Source: an uncultured Pelagibacteraceae bacterium
GTDB lineage: Bacteria; Pseudomonadota; Alphaproteobacteria; Pelagibacterales; Pelagibacteraceae
NCBI GenBank assembly: GCA_902587735.1
Contig: CACIML010000007.1
Coordinates: 1 to 39,568 of the forward strand
Direction: 5' to 3'
Length of the DNA: 39,568 bases
In this document: in pieces, positions 23,362 to 32,459 of the stretch
Numbering within the stretch: position 1 is the stretch's first letter
Layout of the letters: each line of letters begins with the position of its first letter
Made by a program: the position numbers and the translations under genes
Notes under the pieces: model-generated
Databases searched by the model: none
Seen by the model: only the letters and a program-made list of their open reading frames with translations
What the model was told of the DNA's origin: nothing

Positions 23362-24417
23362 AAAAAAAGAAGTTTAAAAGAAAGATTAGACAAAGGCCCT
23401 GTTATATGTGCAGAAGGTTTTCTTTTTGAAATAGAAAAGAGAGGCTACATGTCTTCTGGAGAGTTTGTTCCAATGGTTTCATTAGAAAATCCTGAAGCTC
23501 TATTAAATTTACATAGAGACTTTCAGCACGCAGGCTCAGATATTGTTCAGGCATTTACTTATAACGGACACAGAGAAAAAATGCGTGTTATTGGCAAAGA
23601 GGAGTTGCTAGAACCTCTTAATAGAGCAGCATTACAAATTGCCAAAGATGTTGCCGTTAGTCCAATGGGTAAAGAAGAAAATTTAATGGCTGGAAATATT
23701 TCAAATTCAAATATTTGGAATCAAAATGATAAAAAATCCCAATTAGAAGTAGAAAAAATGTTTCGGGAAATGGTAGCTTGGGCAGTTGATGAAGGTGCAG
23801 ACATTTTAATTGGTGAAACTTTTTATTATGCAGAAGAAGCGTACACTGCTTTAAAAGTAATGAAAGAAACCGGACTTCCATCTGTGATTACGATTGCTCC
23901 ATATGGTGAAAATATTATGAGAGATAGAATTTCTATTCTTGATACTTGTAAAGAGTTAGAACAAATAGGAGGAGATGTAGTAGGGATGAATTGTCATAGA
24001 GGACCTAATACAATGATGCCTTATCTAAAAGAGATTAGAAAAGAGTTAAAGTGTCATGTAGCTGGACTACCCATCACTTATAGAACAACCGATGATCATC
24101 CAACTTTTTTTAATTTACCTGATAATAATGGATGTTCTTGTCCTTCACCTCATGAAACAACTTTTCCTACAGCCCTAGATCCAATGCAATGTAGCAGATA
24201 TGAAATTGGACAATTTGCAAAAGAAGCTTATGATTTAGGAATAAATTACCTAGGTGTTTGTTGTGGAGCAACCCCTATGCTAATTAGAGAAGTTGCTGAA
24301 TCAGTGGGATTAAAAGTTCCTGCTAGCAAATATAGAGAAAATATGGAAAATCATTATATGTTTGGAAAAAATAAACGAATTCCAAAACATATAAAAGACT
24401 ATAGAAATAAAGCATAA
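23359..24417 (+). CDS. bhmT: Betaine-homocysteine S-methyltransferase (BHMT)
   Basis: The enzyme transfers a methyl group from glycine betaine to homocysteine, giving methionine and dimethylglycine. The roughly 352-residue protein has the homocysteine-methyltransferase barrel: GPVICAEGFLFEIEKRGY, SDIVQAFTYNGHREKM, DILIGETFYYAEE. The zinc ligands are C212 (GMNCHRGP) and C301/C302 (GVCCGATP), matching C217, C299 and C300 of human BHMT. The ORF track starts at a TTG at 23347; ATG 23359, 6 nt after TTTGGAG...AAA, is the better start and agrees with the leader structure. Expression is controlled by the SAM-II and SAM-V elements upstream. A rhodanese gene follows 28 nt downstream on the same strand. 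Confidence 0.95.
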   Translation: MKKRSLKERLDKGPVICAEGFLFEIEKRGYMSSGEFVPMVSLENPEALLNLHRDFQHAGSDIVQAFTYNGHREKMRVIGKEELLEPLNRAALQIAKDVAVSPMGKEENLMAGNISNSNIWNQNDKKSQLEVEKMFREMVAWAVDEGADILIGETFYYAEEAYTALKVMKETGLPSVITIAPYGENIMRDRISILDTCKELEQIGGDVVGMNCHRGPNTMMPYLKEIRKELKCHVAGLPITYRTTDDHPTFFNLPDNNGCSCPSPHETTFPTALDPMQCSRYEIGQFAKEAYDLGINYLGVCCGATPMLIREVAESVGLKVPASKYRENMENHYMFGKNKRIPKHIKDYRNKA

Positions 24418-24445
24418 TTGTCTTATAATTTGTTATTCATAAATT

Positions 24446-24823
24446 ATGATTAAACAAATGCTAAGCAAAGAGGTAAAGGATTATGTAAAAGATAATCCTA
24501 AATCAGTGTTACTTGATGTGAGAACAGAAGAAGAATGGCTTTCTGATGGAAAGCCAGATGGTGAAAAAATTTTATTAAAAACCCATTTTTTAACAATTCA
24601 ATTTGCTGACAAAACTTTTAATGAAAATTTTATTGAAGATTTTAAAAAGCTAAATATTGAAAAAGACTATGAAATATTAACAATGTGCATGGGGGGTGTT
24701 AGATCTCAATCGACCGCAGAACTTTTAACAAAAGAAGGTTACAATTGTGTAAATATTTCAGATGGATTTTTAGGCAACTCTGAAAATCTTGGTTGGAAAA
24801 AATCAGGTTTACCTAGCAAATAA
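24446..24823 (+). CDS. Single-domain rhodanese-like sulfurtransferase
   Basis: This 125-residue rhodanese-fold protein has the substrate-loop cysteine C81 in TMCMGGVRSQSTAELL, matching CxxGxRS. SVLLDVRTEEEW is the N-terminal rhodanese motif, and GYNCVNISDGFLG the C-terminal part. Such proteins carry persulfide sulfur in the cytoplasm. It lies 28 nt after bhmT and is probably co-transcribed, so the SAM switches may control it too. A link to homocysteine or sulfur-amino-acid handling is plausible. It converges on an HD-domain gene with 13 nt between the stops. Confidence 0.9.
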   Translation: MIKQMLSKEVKDYVKDNPKSVLLDVRTEEEWLSDGKPDGEKILLKTHFLTIQFADKTFNENFIEDFKKLNIEKDYEILTMCMGGVRSQSTAELLTKEGYNCVNISDGFLGNSENLGWKKSGLPSK

Positions 24824-24836
24824 AAAGTAAGCAATT

Positions 24837-25391
24837 TTATTGCGAATAAGGTTTTCTAGAAAATATTTTTTTAACCATTGGCTCAAAATCTTTTAAAGGT
24901 AATGATTTAAAATTTGGATCAAAAGATTTTTGGTCCCAATTTTCACAGAAATCTACAGTATCTTTATAGTATTTGTGTCCTTTATATTTGTCTCTTTGAT
25001 TTCTATTACCACCTAAGTGGTGTGCATAGTAGTACATTTGAAACTCACCATGTTTTTCGACAATCCAATGAGTTTTTTCACTTACGTATGGCTTAAGAAC
25101 CGCAGCAGCATATTCTGAATGATTTAGGGGAGCTAGCTCGTCACCAACATCATGCAGTAGGGTAGCAACAACCATTTCATCGTTAGCTTTGTCATTTAAA
25201 GCTCGAGTTGCTGATTGTAATGAATGTTCAAGTCTAGTTATTTGGTAACCTTCTAGAGTATTAGTTAGTCCACCCATAAATTTGATTAATCGATCAGCAG
25301 TACCTTCAATATATTTTTTTTCATGTTTTTCTAACAATAGATAGTCTTCTTTTGTACCATCTTTCATTTGTACGAATTTTGTTGTCTCCAT
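24837..25391 (-). CDS. HD-domain protein, oxygenase/phosphohydrolase superfamily, unknown substrate
   Basis: This 184-residue HD protein has H56 (TRLEHSLQ), H80-D81 (LLHDVGD), a second histidine cluster (NHSE, EKHGEFQ) and a late acidic motif NWDQKSFDP. The metal-ligand frame is therefore like that of diiron HD enzymes such as PhnZ and MIOX. It lacks the Tyr-x2-Glu gating pair: the position of the PhnZ Glu is Tyr49 here. It thus differs from the HD gene at 2556, despite the same His-to-HD spacing of 24. It begins 4 nt after the purF stop and is probably the last gene of the cvpA-purF unit. Oxygenase and phosphohydrolase activity are both open. Confidence 0.75.
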   Translation of the reverse strand: METTKFVQMKDGTKEDYLLLEKHEKKYIEGTADRLIKFMGGLTNTLEGYQITRLEHSLQSATRALNDKANDEMVVATLLHDVGDELAPLNHSEYAAAVLKPYVSEKTHWIVEKHGEFQMYYYAHHLGGNRNQRDKYKGHKYYKDTVDFCENWDQKSFDPNFKSLPLKDFEPMVKKIFSRKPYSQ

Positions 25392-25395
25392 AAAT

Positions 25396-26877
25396 TTAAT
25401 TGTTAGAAGCTGTACTTAATAAAGATAATTGAGTTATTTTATCATCACCCAGATTGTCAATTGGTTTTACTGGGTATTCTCCTGTGAAATAGTGATCTGT
25501 AAGTTGGGGATAGGTATTATTTCTTTTATCAAAACCCATTGCTCTATACATTCCATCGATCGATAAAAATTTTAAAGACTTTGCATTTATGTACTCACAA
25601 ATTTCATCATTTGTTTTATTTGCAGCTAAGAGTTCCTTTTTAGTAGGTGTATCTACACCATAAAAATCAGGAAATTTTATTTCAGGAGAAGCAATTCTAA
25701 CATGAACCTCTTTAGCTCCAGCATCATAAAGCATTTTCACTATTTTGTGTGAAGTGGTTCCTCTAACAAGTGAATCATCAACTAAAATAATTTTTTTATT
25801 TTTAATTGATGATTTATTAGCATTTAACTTTAATTTAACTCCTAAACTTCTTATTTTTTGTGCTGGCTCTATAAAGGTTCTTCCAACATAATGGTTTCGT
25901 ATTATTCCAAGTTCAAATTTTTTACCTATATGTTGGCTATATCCAATTGCAGCAGCATTTCCAGAATCTGGGACAGGGACCACTAGGTCTGCTTCCACAT
26001 TTGTTTCTTTGGCAAGCTCAATACCAAAATTTTTTCTATATTCATAAGCACATTTTCCATTAAGAATACTGTCTGGCCTTGAAAAGTAAATATATTCAAA
26101 AACACAAGGTCTGGTTTTTTTAATTGGGAAAGGTTTAATACTTTTTAATTCATCATTTTCTATATAAACAACTTCACCATTTTTTACATCTCTAACAAAT
26201 TTTGCTCCTATAATATCTAATGCACAAGTTTCTGATGCAAAAACATAGGAATTTTTTAACTTTCCAATTACCAAAGGTCTTATTCCAAAAGGGTCTCTTA
26301 CTCCGAATAAAGTGTTTTGTGCAAGCATAATTAATGCGTATCCTCCTTGAATTTGAAATAATGCATCAATTATTTTGTCAATTGTTGTGTTTCTTTTTGA
26401 TTTTGCTACTAATTGAACAATTGTTTCTGTGTCAGACGTTGTATGAAAAATTGCACCATCTTCAACCAGTTTCGTTCTTAGAGTAATCGCGTTTGTTAAA
26501 TTTCCATTATGAGCAACCCCAATACCGCCTGCATTAGTATCAGCAAAAAAAGGTTGTACATTTCTTATAGTCGCTCCACCAGTGGTGCTATATCGATTAT
26601 GACCTATGGCATAATTACCAGGTAAATTTTTTAATATTTTTTCTTTATTAAAGTTGTCACCAACTAATCCAAATCTTTTTTCTGAATGATATTTTTTACC
26701 ATCAAAAGAAACAATACCACAACCTTCTTGGCCTCTGTGTTGTAAAGCATGCAGTCCCAAGGCTACAAGAGTAGATGCATCAGTACTATTACTAATTCCA
26801 AAAACACCACATTCTTCTTTTATTTTTGGATTATAATTCTTCAATCTTTTCTTTAGATTCTTTATATTTTTTTTCAT
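25396..26877 (-). CDS. purF: Amidophosphoribosyltransferase PurF
   Basis: PurF makes 5-phosphoribosylamine from PRPP and glutamine, the first step of purine synthesis. The 493-residue protein has the class II glutaminase Cys in EECGVFGI after a 22-residue N-terminal leader that should be removed. HALQHRGQEG, GHNRYSTTG and HNGNL follow. The PRPP site is IILVDDSLVRGTTS. At the position where the Bacillus-type enzyme has an Fe-S cysteine the sequence is FPDFYGVD, so the cluster ligand set looks incomplete and an Fe-S-free type is likely. Its start lies inside cvpA, a 47-nt overlap in another frame, the usual cvpA-purF arrangement in tight form. Confidence 0.96.
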   Translation of the reverse strand: MKKNIKNLKKRLKNYNPKIKEECGVFGISNSTDASTLVALGLHALQHRGQEGCGIVSFDGKKYHSEKRFGLVGDNFNKEKILKNLPGNYAIGHNRYSTTGGATIRNVQPFFADTNAGGIGVAHNGNLTNAITLRTKLVEDGAIFHTTSDTETIVQLVAKSKRNTTIDKIIDALFQIQGGYALIMLAQNTLFGVRDPFGIRPLVIGKLKNSYVFASETCALDIIGAKFVRDVKNGEVVYIENDELKSIKPFPIKKTRPCVFEYIYFSRPDSILNGKCAYEYRKNFGIELAKETNVEADLVVPVPDSGNAAAIGYSQHIGKKFELGIIRNHYVGRTFIEPAQKIRSLGVKLKLNANKSSIKNKKIILVDDSLVRGTTSHKIVKMLYDAGAKEVHVRIASPEIKFPDFYGVDTPTKKELLAANKTNDEICEYINAKSLKFLSIDGMYRAMGFDKRNNTYPQLTDHYFTGEYPVKPIDNLGDDKITQLSLLSTASNN

Positions 26878-27373
26878 TAGGGAATTCTTTAATTAGATAA
26901 CTACTACCTTTTTTAACATATGGAAAGGTCAATGATTTTTTAATACTTAATGGCCAATTATTATGATTATAGAATATATTTACAGTTGCAAATATACATA
27001 CGCAAATAACATATCCTCTTATAAATCCAAAAAAGAATCCAAATACAGTATCAACTTTTCCAAGACCAGAATATTTTACTGCCTTACTTATTCCTTTATT
27101 AATCATCAATATCACAAAAATGACTAAGACAAAAATTGAAATACCCAAAACAACATCTAAAACATATTCATTATCAATTAAGTCTTTCACGTAAGGCTTT
27201 GCTCTAGGAAAAATAACAAGTGTAACAACGTAGCCTAGCAACCATTTAAAAGCTGCAAGTAAACTTAATACAAAACCTTTTCTAGAACATTTAATTAACG
27301 AAAGAACTGTAAAAAAAATATAAATTAAGTCAAAACTCGAAACTTCATTATAAAAGTTTTTTAATATTTCCAT
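26831..27373 (-). CDS. cvpA: CvpA-family membrane protein
   Basis: This 180-residue inner-membrane protein has about four hydrophobic segments (FDLIYIFFTVLSLI, LLAAFKWLLGYVVTLVIF, VVLGISIFVLVIFVILM, FFGFIRGYVICVCIFATVNI). It carries the CvpA patterns SRKGFVLSLL and GLGKVDTVFGFFFGFIRG. The family takes its name from colicin V production and has been linked to envelope processes. It starts 2 nt after the RND-exporter stop and overlaps purF by 47 nt. Function in this organism is not known. Confidence 0.88.
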   Translation of the reverse strand: MEILKNFYNEVSSFDLIYIFFTVLSLIKCSRKGFVLSLLAAFKWLLGYVVTLVIFPRAKPYVKDLIDNEYVLDVVLGISIFVLVIFVILMINKGISKAVKYSGLGKVDTVFGFFFGFIRGYVICVCIFATVNIFYNHNNWPLSIKKSLTFPYVKKGSSYLIKEFPNEKKYKESKEKIEEL

Positions 27374-27375
27374 AA

Positions 27376-29766
27376 TTAGCTAAACTTATTGCTAAAAGGC
27401 TTAGTTATTAATATTAGCGAGGGTAAAAGAGTTAAAACAGAAATCATTGCTAATAACATAGCTATACCAGTAAAAACTCCAAAATAAATAGTTGGAATAA
27501 AATTAGAAAAAACTAAAATTGAAAAACCGAAAACAATAGTTATAGAAGTATTAAGTATTGCTATTCCGACTGTTGAGTGACACAATTTTAGCGTATCTTC
27601 ATAGTTGTTTGTTTTGTTAAATTCTTCTTTAAATCTGTAAATATAGTGAATACTGTTATCAACGGCTATACCAATCGTAATTGCCGCAATAGTTATTGTC
27701 ATCATGTCTAAGGGTATGCCAAGCAGTCCTATTATTCCTAAAATAAAAAATGCTGCAATAAAGTTTGGAACTACACCAATTAAAGATAATTTAATATTTT
27801 TAAATAATATTAAAAACATTAAAAAAATTCCTATCATAACAAAGCCCAATGTCAGTATTTGAGATTTAAATAAACTTTGTAAGAGATTATTAAATAATAT
27901 TAGAACACCCGCTAATTTAAATTCTTCATTTTTAAATCCAAGTTTATTTTTTAAATCATATTCAATTTTATTTATTAAATCGTTTCTTCTTAAATTTTTT
28001 TCTGAATCTTTAATTCTCAAACTTATTCTCGCTTCATTATCTTCAATAGAAATATAAGGGTCTACGATTTCTTTTTTTATATTGTCAGGAATTTTGGTAT
28101 AAAGAACACCCATTTCTAAACTTCCAAGTGGTTCATTGTTGTTTAATTGAGTTGCAACTTGAATAATTGATGAAAAAGATAAAACTTTACCAATAAAAGG
28201 TAATTCTTCTAGGTAATTATGGACTTTTTCAATTTTGTCAATTTTATCTTTTGTAAACCAGTATTTTCTATCATCTTGCTCTTCTTCATCTTCCCAATCA
28301 TCAAAGTCTTCATCATCATTTGTTTCATTTTTTTGTTTAGTTGGAAATTTTAAAATTATTTCGAGCGGGGTAGTGCCTCCTAATTTTTCATCTATAAGCT
28401 TCATGCCTTTATAGATTTCAGTTTTTTTATTAAAATAATTAATAAAACTATTTTCTACTTCTAGTCGACTAATACCTAGTATACTTAAAATAATAACTAG
28501 GCCAGTTACTGAAAAAATTGTTGTTTTATTTTTTATTGAAACTTTTCCAAAAAACTCAGTTATTTTAGAATTACTTTGTTCTTTGATAGTTGTTTTTTCT
28601 GAAGATAAAAAATTTAATATTGTTGGCAATAAAGTAAAAGTGATTATAAATGATGTGATTAAACCTAAAGACATCATCCATCCGAAATCAATAATTGGTT
28701 TAATTTCACTAAAAATTAATGAAAGAAAAGCGCAAATTGTAGTTAAGACAGTGTAAATTATAGGCCAAAACATTTTAGAAGTTGTCATTAAAATTATTTC
28801 AGAGTTTTTTAAATCAGGATTGTTTTTTTTTAATTGTAAAAAACGTGTACTCATATGAATATTCATTGCCATTGTTAAAATTAACATTAGAGCAATAAAG
28901 TTTGAGGATATTACTGTAACTTTCCAGCCTAACAGACCAAGCAGGCCTGTCATAATTAAAACAGAAAAGAAGCAGCTACTTATTGGAACTATGATCCATA
29001 CTATTTTTCTAAAAACAAACCAAAGCGTTGCAATAATAAATAATAAAACTCCAATACCAAAAACAATAATGTCACTTTTAATAAATGACATCATGTCATC
29101 AGCTATCATAGGTATTCCGCCAAGATGAATTTTTCCTACTTCATTGTAGCCTTTAATTATTTCTCTGATTTCAAGAATATTTTCATGATTTTTTTTCTTT
29201 AAAATGTCTTTGTAATTTTCAATCTCTTTTTTATTTTTTAATTGTTTTAATTTTTTATCTTTTTTAAGATTAACAATAATTCCAGTAGTTTTTCCATCTT
29301 CACTTATTACAAAATTTCTAAAAACTGGACTATTTAAAATTTCATTAAAACCTCTTTCCTTATCAATTCCTTCACTTTTTAATGTACTAAAATTTTTGAG
29401 TCTTTCAGTTAATGTATCATCTGTACTATGTAATAATGGAATATCTAATAGAGTTATAACGCTATGAACCCAGTCTAAACTTTGAATTTTATACTTTAAA
29501 CTTAGAAGATTGTTCATTGAACTTTCAGAAACCATGGTTTCTTTAGGAGTATAAGTTAAAACTAAAAATTCTTTTGCACCGTATCTTTCAGTAACTTCTC
29601 GCAGATATTTTAAATCTGGATCACCTTCAATTAAAAGGGTATCAGATGAAGCATCTAGTTTAAAATTTTTAGAAAAATTTCCAAATCCTAATAACGCAAT
29701 AATTAAAATTATAAATATTGTTTTGGGTTTTTTAAGAACATTATTTTGATATAAATGTGAAAACAT
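27376..29766 (-). CDS. RND/MMPL-superfamily exporter
   Basis: This 796-residue integral inner-membrane protein has two halves, each with one helix, a large periplasmic loop and five helices, as in the RND/MMPL predicted exporters. The N-terminal helix KPKTIFIILIIALLGFGNF precedes LDASSDTLLIEGDPDLKYLREVTERYGA, a common start of this branch. The helix-4 region IGIAVDNSIHYIYRFKEE in the second half carries the transport Asp. The second periplasmic loop contains an unusual acidic insert (NDDEDFDDWEDEEEQDDRKYW). Related proteins move lipids or hydrophobic compounds, but the cargo cannot be read here. It sits between dnaB and cvpA in a co-directional run. Confidence 0.88.
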   Translation of the reverse strand: MFSHLYQNNVLKKPKTIFIILIIALLGFGNFSKNFKLDASSDTLLIEGDPDLKYLREVTERYGAKEFLVLTYTPKETMVSESSMNNLLSLKYKIQSLDWVHSVITLLDIPLLHSTDDTLTERLKNFSTLKSEGIDKERGFNEILNSPVFRNFVISEDGKTTGIIVNLKKDKKLKQLKNKKEIENYKDILKKKNHENILEIREIIKGYNEVGKIHLGGIPMIADDMMSFIKSDIIVFGIGVLLFIIATLWFVFRKIVWIIVPISSCFFSVLIMTGLLGLLGWKVTVISSNFIALMLILTMAMNIHMSTRFLQLKKNNPDLKNSEIILMTTSKMFWPIIYTVLTTICAFLSLIFSEIKPIIDFGWMMSLGLITSFIITFTLLPTILNFLSSEKTTIKEQSNSKITEFFGKVSIKNKTTIFSVTGLVIILSILGISRLEVENSFINYFNKKTEIYKGMKLIDEKLGGTTPLEIILKFPTKQKNETNDDEDFDDWEDEEEQDDRKYWFTKDKIDKIEKVHNYLEELPFIGKVLSFSSIIQVATQLNNNEPLGSLEMGVLYTKIPDNIKKEIVDPYISIEDNEARISLRIKDSEKNLRRNDLINKIEYDLKNKLGFKNEEFKLAGVLILFNNLLQSLFKSQILTLGFVMIGIFLMFLILFKNIKLSLIGVVPNFIAAFFILGIIGLLGIPLDMMTITIAAITIGIAVDNSIHYIYRFKEEFNKTNNYEDTLKLCHSTVGIAILNTSITIVFGFSILVFSNFIPTIYFGVFTGIAMLLAMISVLTLLPSLILITKPFSNKFS

Positions 29767-29789
29767 TTAGTACCATTATATATTTTATA

Positions 29790-31208
29790 TTAGCTATTTT
29801 GAGTATCTTTAAATTTGGTAAACATTGGCTCAAATTCTAGCATTACGTTTCCTGTCGGCCCATGTCTTTGTTTTCCAATAATTATTTCAGCTAAATTTGC
29901 CACTTCGTTCATTTTTGCCTGCCATTCAGCATGCTCAACAGTGTTGGGTCTTGGTTGTTGCCTTTCATAATAATAAGCTTCTCTATAAACAAACATTACA
30001 ACATCGGCATCTTGTTCTATTGAACCTGATTCTCTCAGATCTGATAGCTGAGGTTTATGGTTATCTCTTTGTTCAACTTGTCTAGATAATTGTGAGAGAG
30101 CAACCACAGGAACGGATAACTCTTTTGCTATTGCTTTAAGACCTTGGGTAATTTGTGAAATTTCTTGGACTCTTCCATCTTTATTAAAAGTTGTTCCTCT
30201 CATTAATTGTATATAATCAACAACAATCATATCTAATCCAAATAATCTTTTTATTCTTCTAGCTCTGTTGCTCATAGCTGCAATACTAATTGCTGGAGTT
30301 TCATCAATAAACAAAGGTAATTCAGAAATATTTTTTGAGGTTTCAATAAATTTGTCAAATTGTTCTTCAGAAATTCTTCCTCGTCTTATGTCATTTGATT
30401 TTATTCTAGATTGTTCTGCTAAAATTCTTGTTGATAGTTGCTCAGATGACATTTCTAAAGAAAAAAATGCAATAGATGATTTTTTGCCTTCTTGTTGTAT
30501 TTTTTGTGCGGCATTAAAAGCAATATTAGTGGCTAAAGCTGTTTTACCCATAGAAGGGCGGCCAGCAATAATTATTAAATCTGATTTATGAAGACCACCA
30601 AGTCTATCATCTAAATCTCTTAAACCTGTTGGAACTCCTACTATTCCTTCGTCATTTTTGAAAGCATTCGAGGCCATTTCAATTGTATACTTCATAGCGT
30701 CATCAAATTTTACCAATGAAGAATTAAAGGAACCTTTTTCTGCCAAGTCAAATAATAATCTTTCAGAATTTTCTATAATATTTTGCCCACTAACATTGAG
30801 ATCATTTAGCTTAGCTGAGTCAATTGTCGTTTCGGATATTTTAATTAATTCTCTTCTAATAAACATGTCGTAAATAATTTTAGAGTATTCAATTGCTTGT
30901 CTTGATGAGGTTGAAAACTTTGTAACTTTGACCAAATATTCTGGAATGTTTAAATCATCTTTTTCATTCTCAAAATGATTTTTTAAGGTAATTGGATTAG
31001 CGAGCATTCCTTTATAAATAAGATTTTCAATTGCAGAAAAAATTTTCTGGTGCATAGGATCATAAAAATTAATATTTGAAATAATTATATTAATATCGTC
31101 AAATATTTCATTTGAAACCAGTATTGTGCCTAGTACTGCCTGTTCGGCCTCTATATTATTGGGTAATTCTTTAAATACATCTTTAACTACACTTAAATTA
31201 TTATTCAT
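29790..31208 (-). CDS. dnaB: Replicative DNA helicase DnaB
   Basis: DnaB is the hexameric helicase that unwinds DNA at the replication fork. The 472-residue protein has the N-terminal DnaB domain (LPNNIEAEQAVLGTILV) and the RecA-like domain with Walker A IIIAGRPSMGKTALATN (K222). Walker B is LDMIVVDYIQLM, followed by ALSQLSRQVEQRDNHKPQLSDLRESGSIEQDADVVMF. No intein is present. It follows rplI after about 70 nt, in the common rpsF-rpsR-rplI-dnaB order. Confidence 0.97.
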   Translation of the reverse strand: MNNNLSVVKDVFKELPNNIEAEQAVLGTILVSNEIFDDINIIISNINFYDPMHQKIFSAIENLIYKGMLANPITLKNHFENEKDDLNIPEYLVKVTKFSTSSRQAIEYSKIIYDMFIRRELIKISETTIDSAKLNDLNVSGQNIIENSERLLFDLAEKGSFNSSLVKFDDAMKYTIEMASNAFKNDEGIVGVPTGLRDLDDRLGGLHKSDLIIIAGRPSMGKTALATNIAFNAAQKIQQEGKKSSIAFFSLEMSSEQLSTRILAEQSRIKSNDIRRGRISEEQFDKFIETSKNISELPLFIDETPAISIAAMSNRARRIKRLFGLDMIVVDYIQLMRGTTFNKDGRVQEISQITQGLKAIAKELSVPVVALSQLSRQVEQRDNHKPQLSDLRESGSIEQDADVVMFVYREAYYYERQQPRPNTVEHAEWQAKMNEVANLAEIIIGKQRHGPTGNVMLEFEPMFTKFKDTQNS

Positions 31209-31280
31209 AACTAAGTGTTATATGAAAAAAACTTAAATCAAATAACAAAAAAACACTGGGGAAAAAATTGTATAATTTGA

Positions 31281-31739
31281 TTAATGAACAGATTCAGCTG
31301 CAACTACATTTATAGATATTTCAGCTTGTATTTCTGAATGTAAATTTATTTTAACTTTAAATGTTCCAAGTGCTTTAATTTCATTCGATAGTTGAATCAA
31401 TGAGGGATTTATATCTATTTTTATATTTTCTAAAATTATTTTTGAAATTTCGGTTGGTTTTACAGAACCATACAACTCATCATTTTCAGTACTTAATTTT
31501 TTAACCAAAAATATTTTTTTATTAATTTTTTCAAAAATCTGTTTTGCTTCTTTTTTCTTTTCTAAATCTTTTTTTCCTAGAGCAGATTTAATTTTTTCAA
31601 CTTCTTTTATATTTTCTTTTGATGCATAAAGAGCTTTTTTTTTAGCAATTAAATAATTTCTAGCAAAACCTCTTTTAACATCAATAACTTCTCCTATTGA
31701 TCCAATTTTTCTTAGATTTTCTAGTAAAATTACTTTCAT
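31281..31739 (-). CDS. rplI: 50S ribosomal protein L9
   Basis: L9 binds 23S rRNA domain V. The 152-residue protein opens with MKVILLENLRKIGSIGEVIDVKRGFARNYLIAKKKA, the L9 signature, followed by the connecting helix rich in Lys and Glu and a C-terminal domain. Its ATG abuts the rpsR stop directly. The last residues (VVAAESVH) are slightly longer than usual. Confidence 0.97.
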   Translation of the reverse strand: MKVILLENLRKIGSIGEVIDVKRGFARNYLIAKKKALYASKENIKEVEKIKSALGKKDLEKKKEAKQIFEKINKKIFLVKKLSTENDELYGSVKPTEISKIILENIKIDINPSLIQLSNEIKALGTFKVKINLHSEIQAEISINVVAAESVH

Positions 31740-32015
31740 TTAAATTAATGCCAAATTTCTTGCTCTCTTGATTGAAAGCGAAAGTTCTCTTTGTTTTTTT
31801 TGACAAACATTAGTAATTCTTGAAGGTAATATTTTTCCATTTTCAGATGTATATTTTTTTAATAATTTTACATTTTTATAGTCAATAGTTGGTGCTCCTT
31901 TAACTGAAAGTGGACAAGATTTTTTAAATTTATATTTATTACTTTGAAATATACTTAGTTTTGAAAAATTACTTTGTTTATTTTTTTTATTTTGTATTCT
32001 TTTCTTTTTTATCAT
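31740..32015 (-). CDS. rpsR: 30S ribosomal protein S18
   Basis: S18 pairs with S6 on the platform of the small subunit. The 91-residue protein contains [47 protein letters not shown], the S18 core. The N-terminus is extended by a Lys/Asn-rich stretch ([19 protein letters not shown]). It lies 12 nt after rpsF. Confidence 0.97.
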   Translation of the reverse strand: MIKKKRIQNKKNKQSNFSKLSIFQSNKYKFKKSCPLSVKGAPTIDYKNVKLLKKYTSENGKILPSRITNVCQKKQRELSLSIKRARNLALI

Positions 32016-32027
32016 AATTAATTATTG

Positions 32028-32372
32028 TTATTTTCTTTCTTCATTTTTTCCCTCTCGTTTTGCAAAATAATTTGCCTCTAAATCAAAATTCTTAACTTTT
32101 ACAGTCATGTACCTTAAAAGATTTTGATCTAAACTTTCATTTTTTTCTAATTCTTTGATAATATTTCCACCACCTTTGATTTTGAAATGTATGTAGTTGG
32201 CTTTTTTGTTTTTTTTTATTATGTAGGATAAGTTTAGTAGTCCCCAATTTTCAGTTTGTACTACACTTCCATCGTTACTTTCTACGATTTTTGAATATTT
32301 TTCAGTTAATTTCTTAATTTGTGCATTACCAACATCCTGTCTTATTACAATTGTATGTTCGTATAAATTCAT
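32028..32372 (-). CDS. rpsF: 30S ribosomal protein S6
   Basis: The 114-residue protein begins MNLYEHTIVIRQDVGNAQIKKLTEKY, with WGLLNLSYIIKKNKKANYIHFKIKG in the middle and LRYMTVKV near the end, all typical of S6. It is the first gene of the rpsF-rpsR-rplI-dnaB run and diverges from fabD across 87 nt. Confidence 0.97.
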   Translation of the reverse strand: MNLYEHTIVIRQDVGNAQIKKLTEKYSKIVESNDGSVVQTENWGLLNLSYIIKKNKKANYIHFKIKGGGNIIKELEKNESLDQNLLRYMTVKVKNFDLEANYFAKREGKNEERK

Positions 32373-32376
32373 ATTT

Positions 32377-32394
32377 GATTTTTTATAAAAAATC
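32377..32394. promoter_or_regulatory. Perfect 18-nt palindrome in the rpsF leader
   Basis: GATTTTTTATAAAAAATC is its own reverse complement and sits 4 nt before the rpsF start codon. It may form a weak hairpin near the rpsF ribosome binding site or act as a repressor site. I could not see the CCG-bulge signature of the S6:S18 leader RNA. Confidence 0.4.
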
Positions 32395-32404
32395 AGGATA
32401 TACT

Positions 32405-32433
32405 ATTATAATTCTTTAATTACAACACTTAAA
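32405..32433 (-). promoter_or_regulatory. Possible promoter of the rpsF operon
   Basis: On the minus strand a perfect TATAAT (plus coordinates 32405-32410) has a weak -35 TTTAAG 17 nt upstream. Transcription would begin near 32398, giving a leader of about 26 nt that contains the palindrome. Confidence 0.4.
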
Positions 32434-32459
32434 AGCATAATAAAATTTTAAATATTTAA

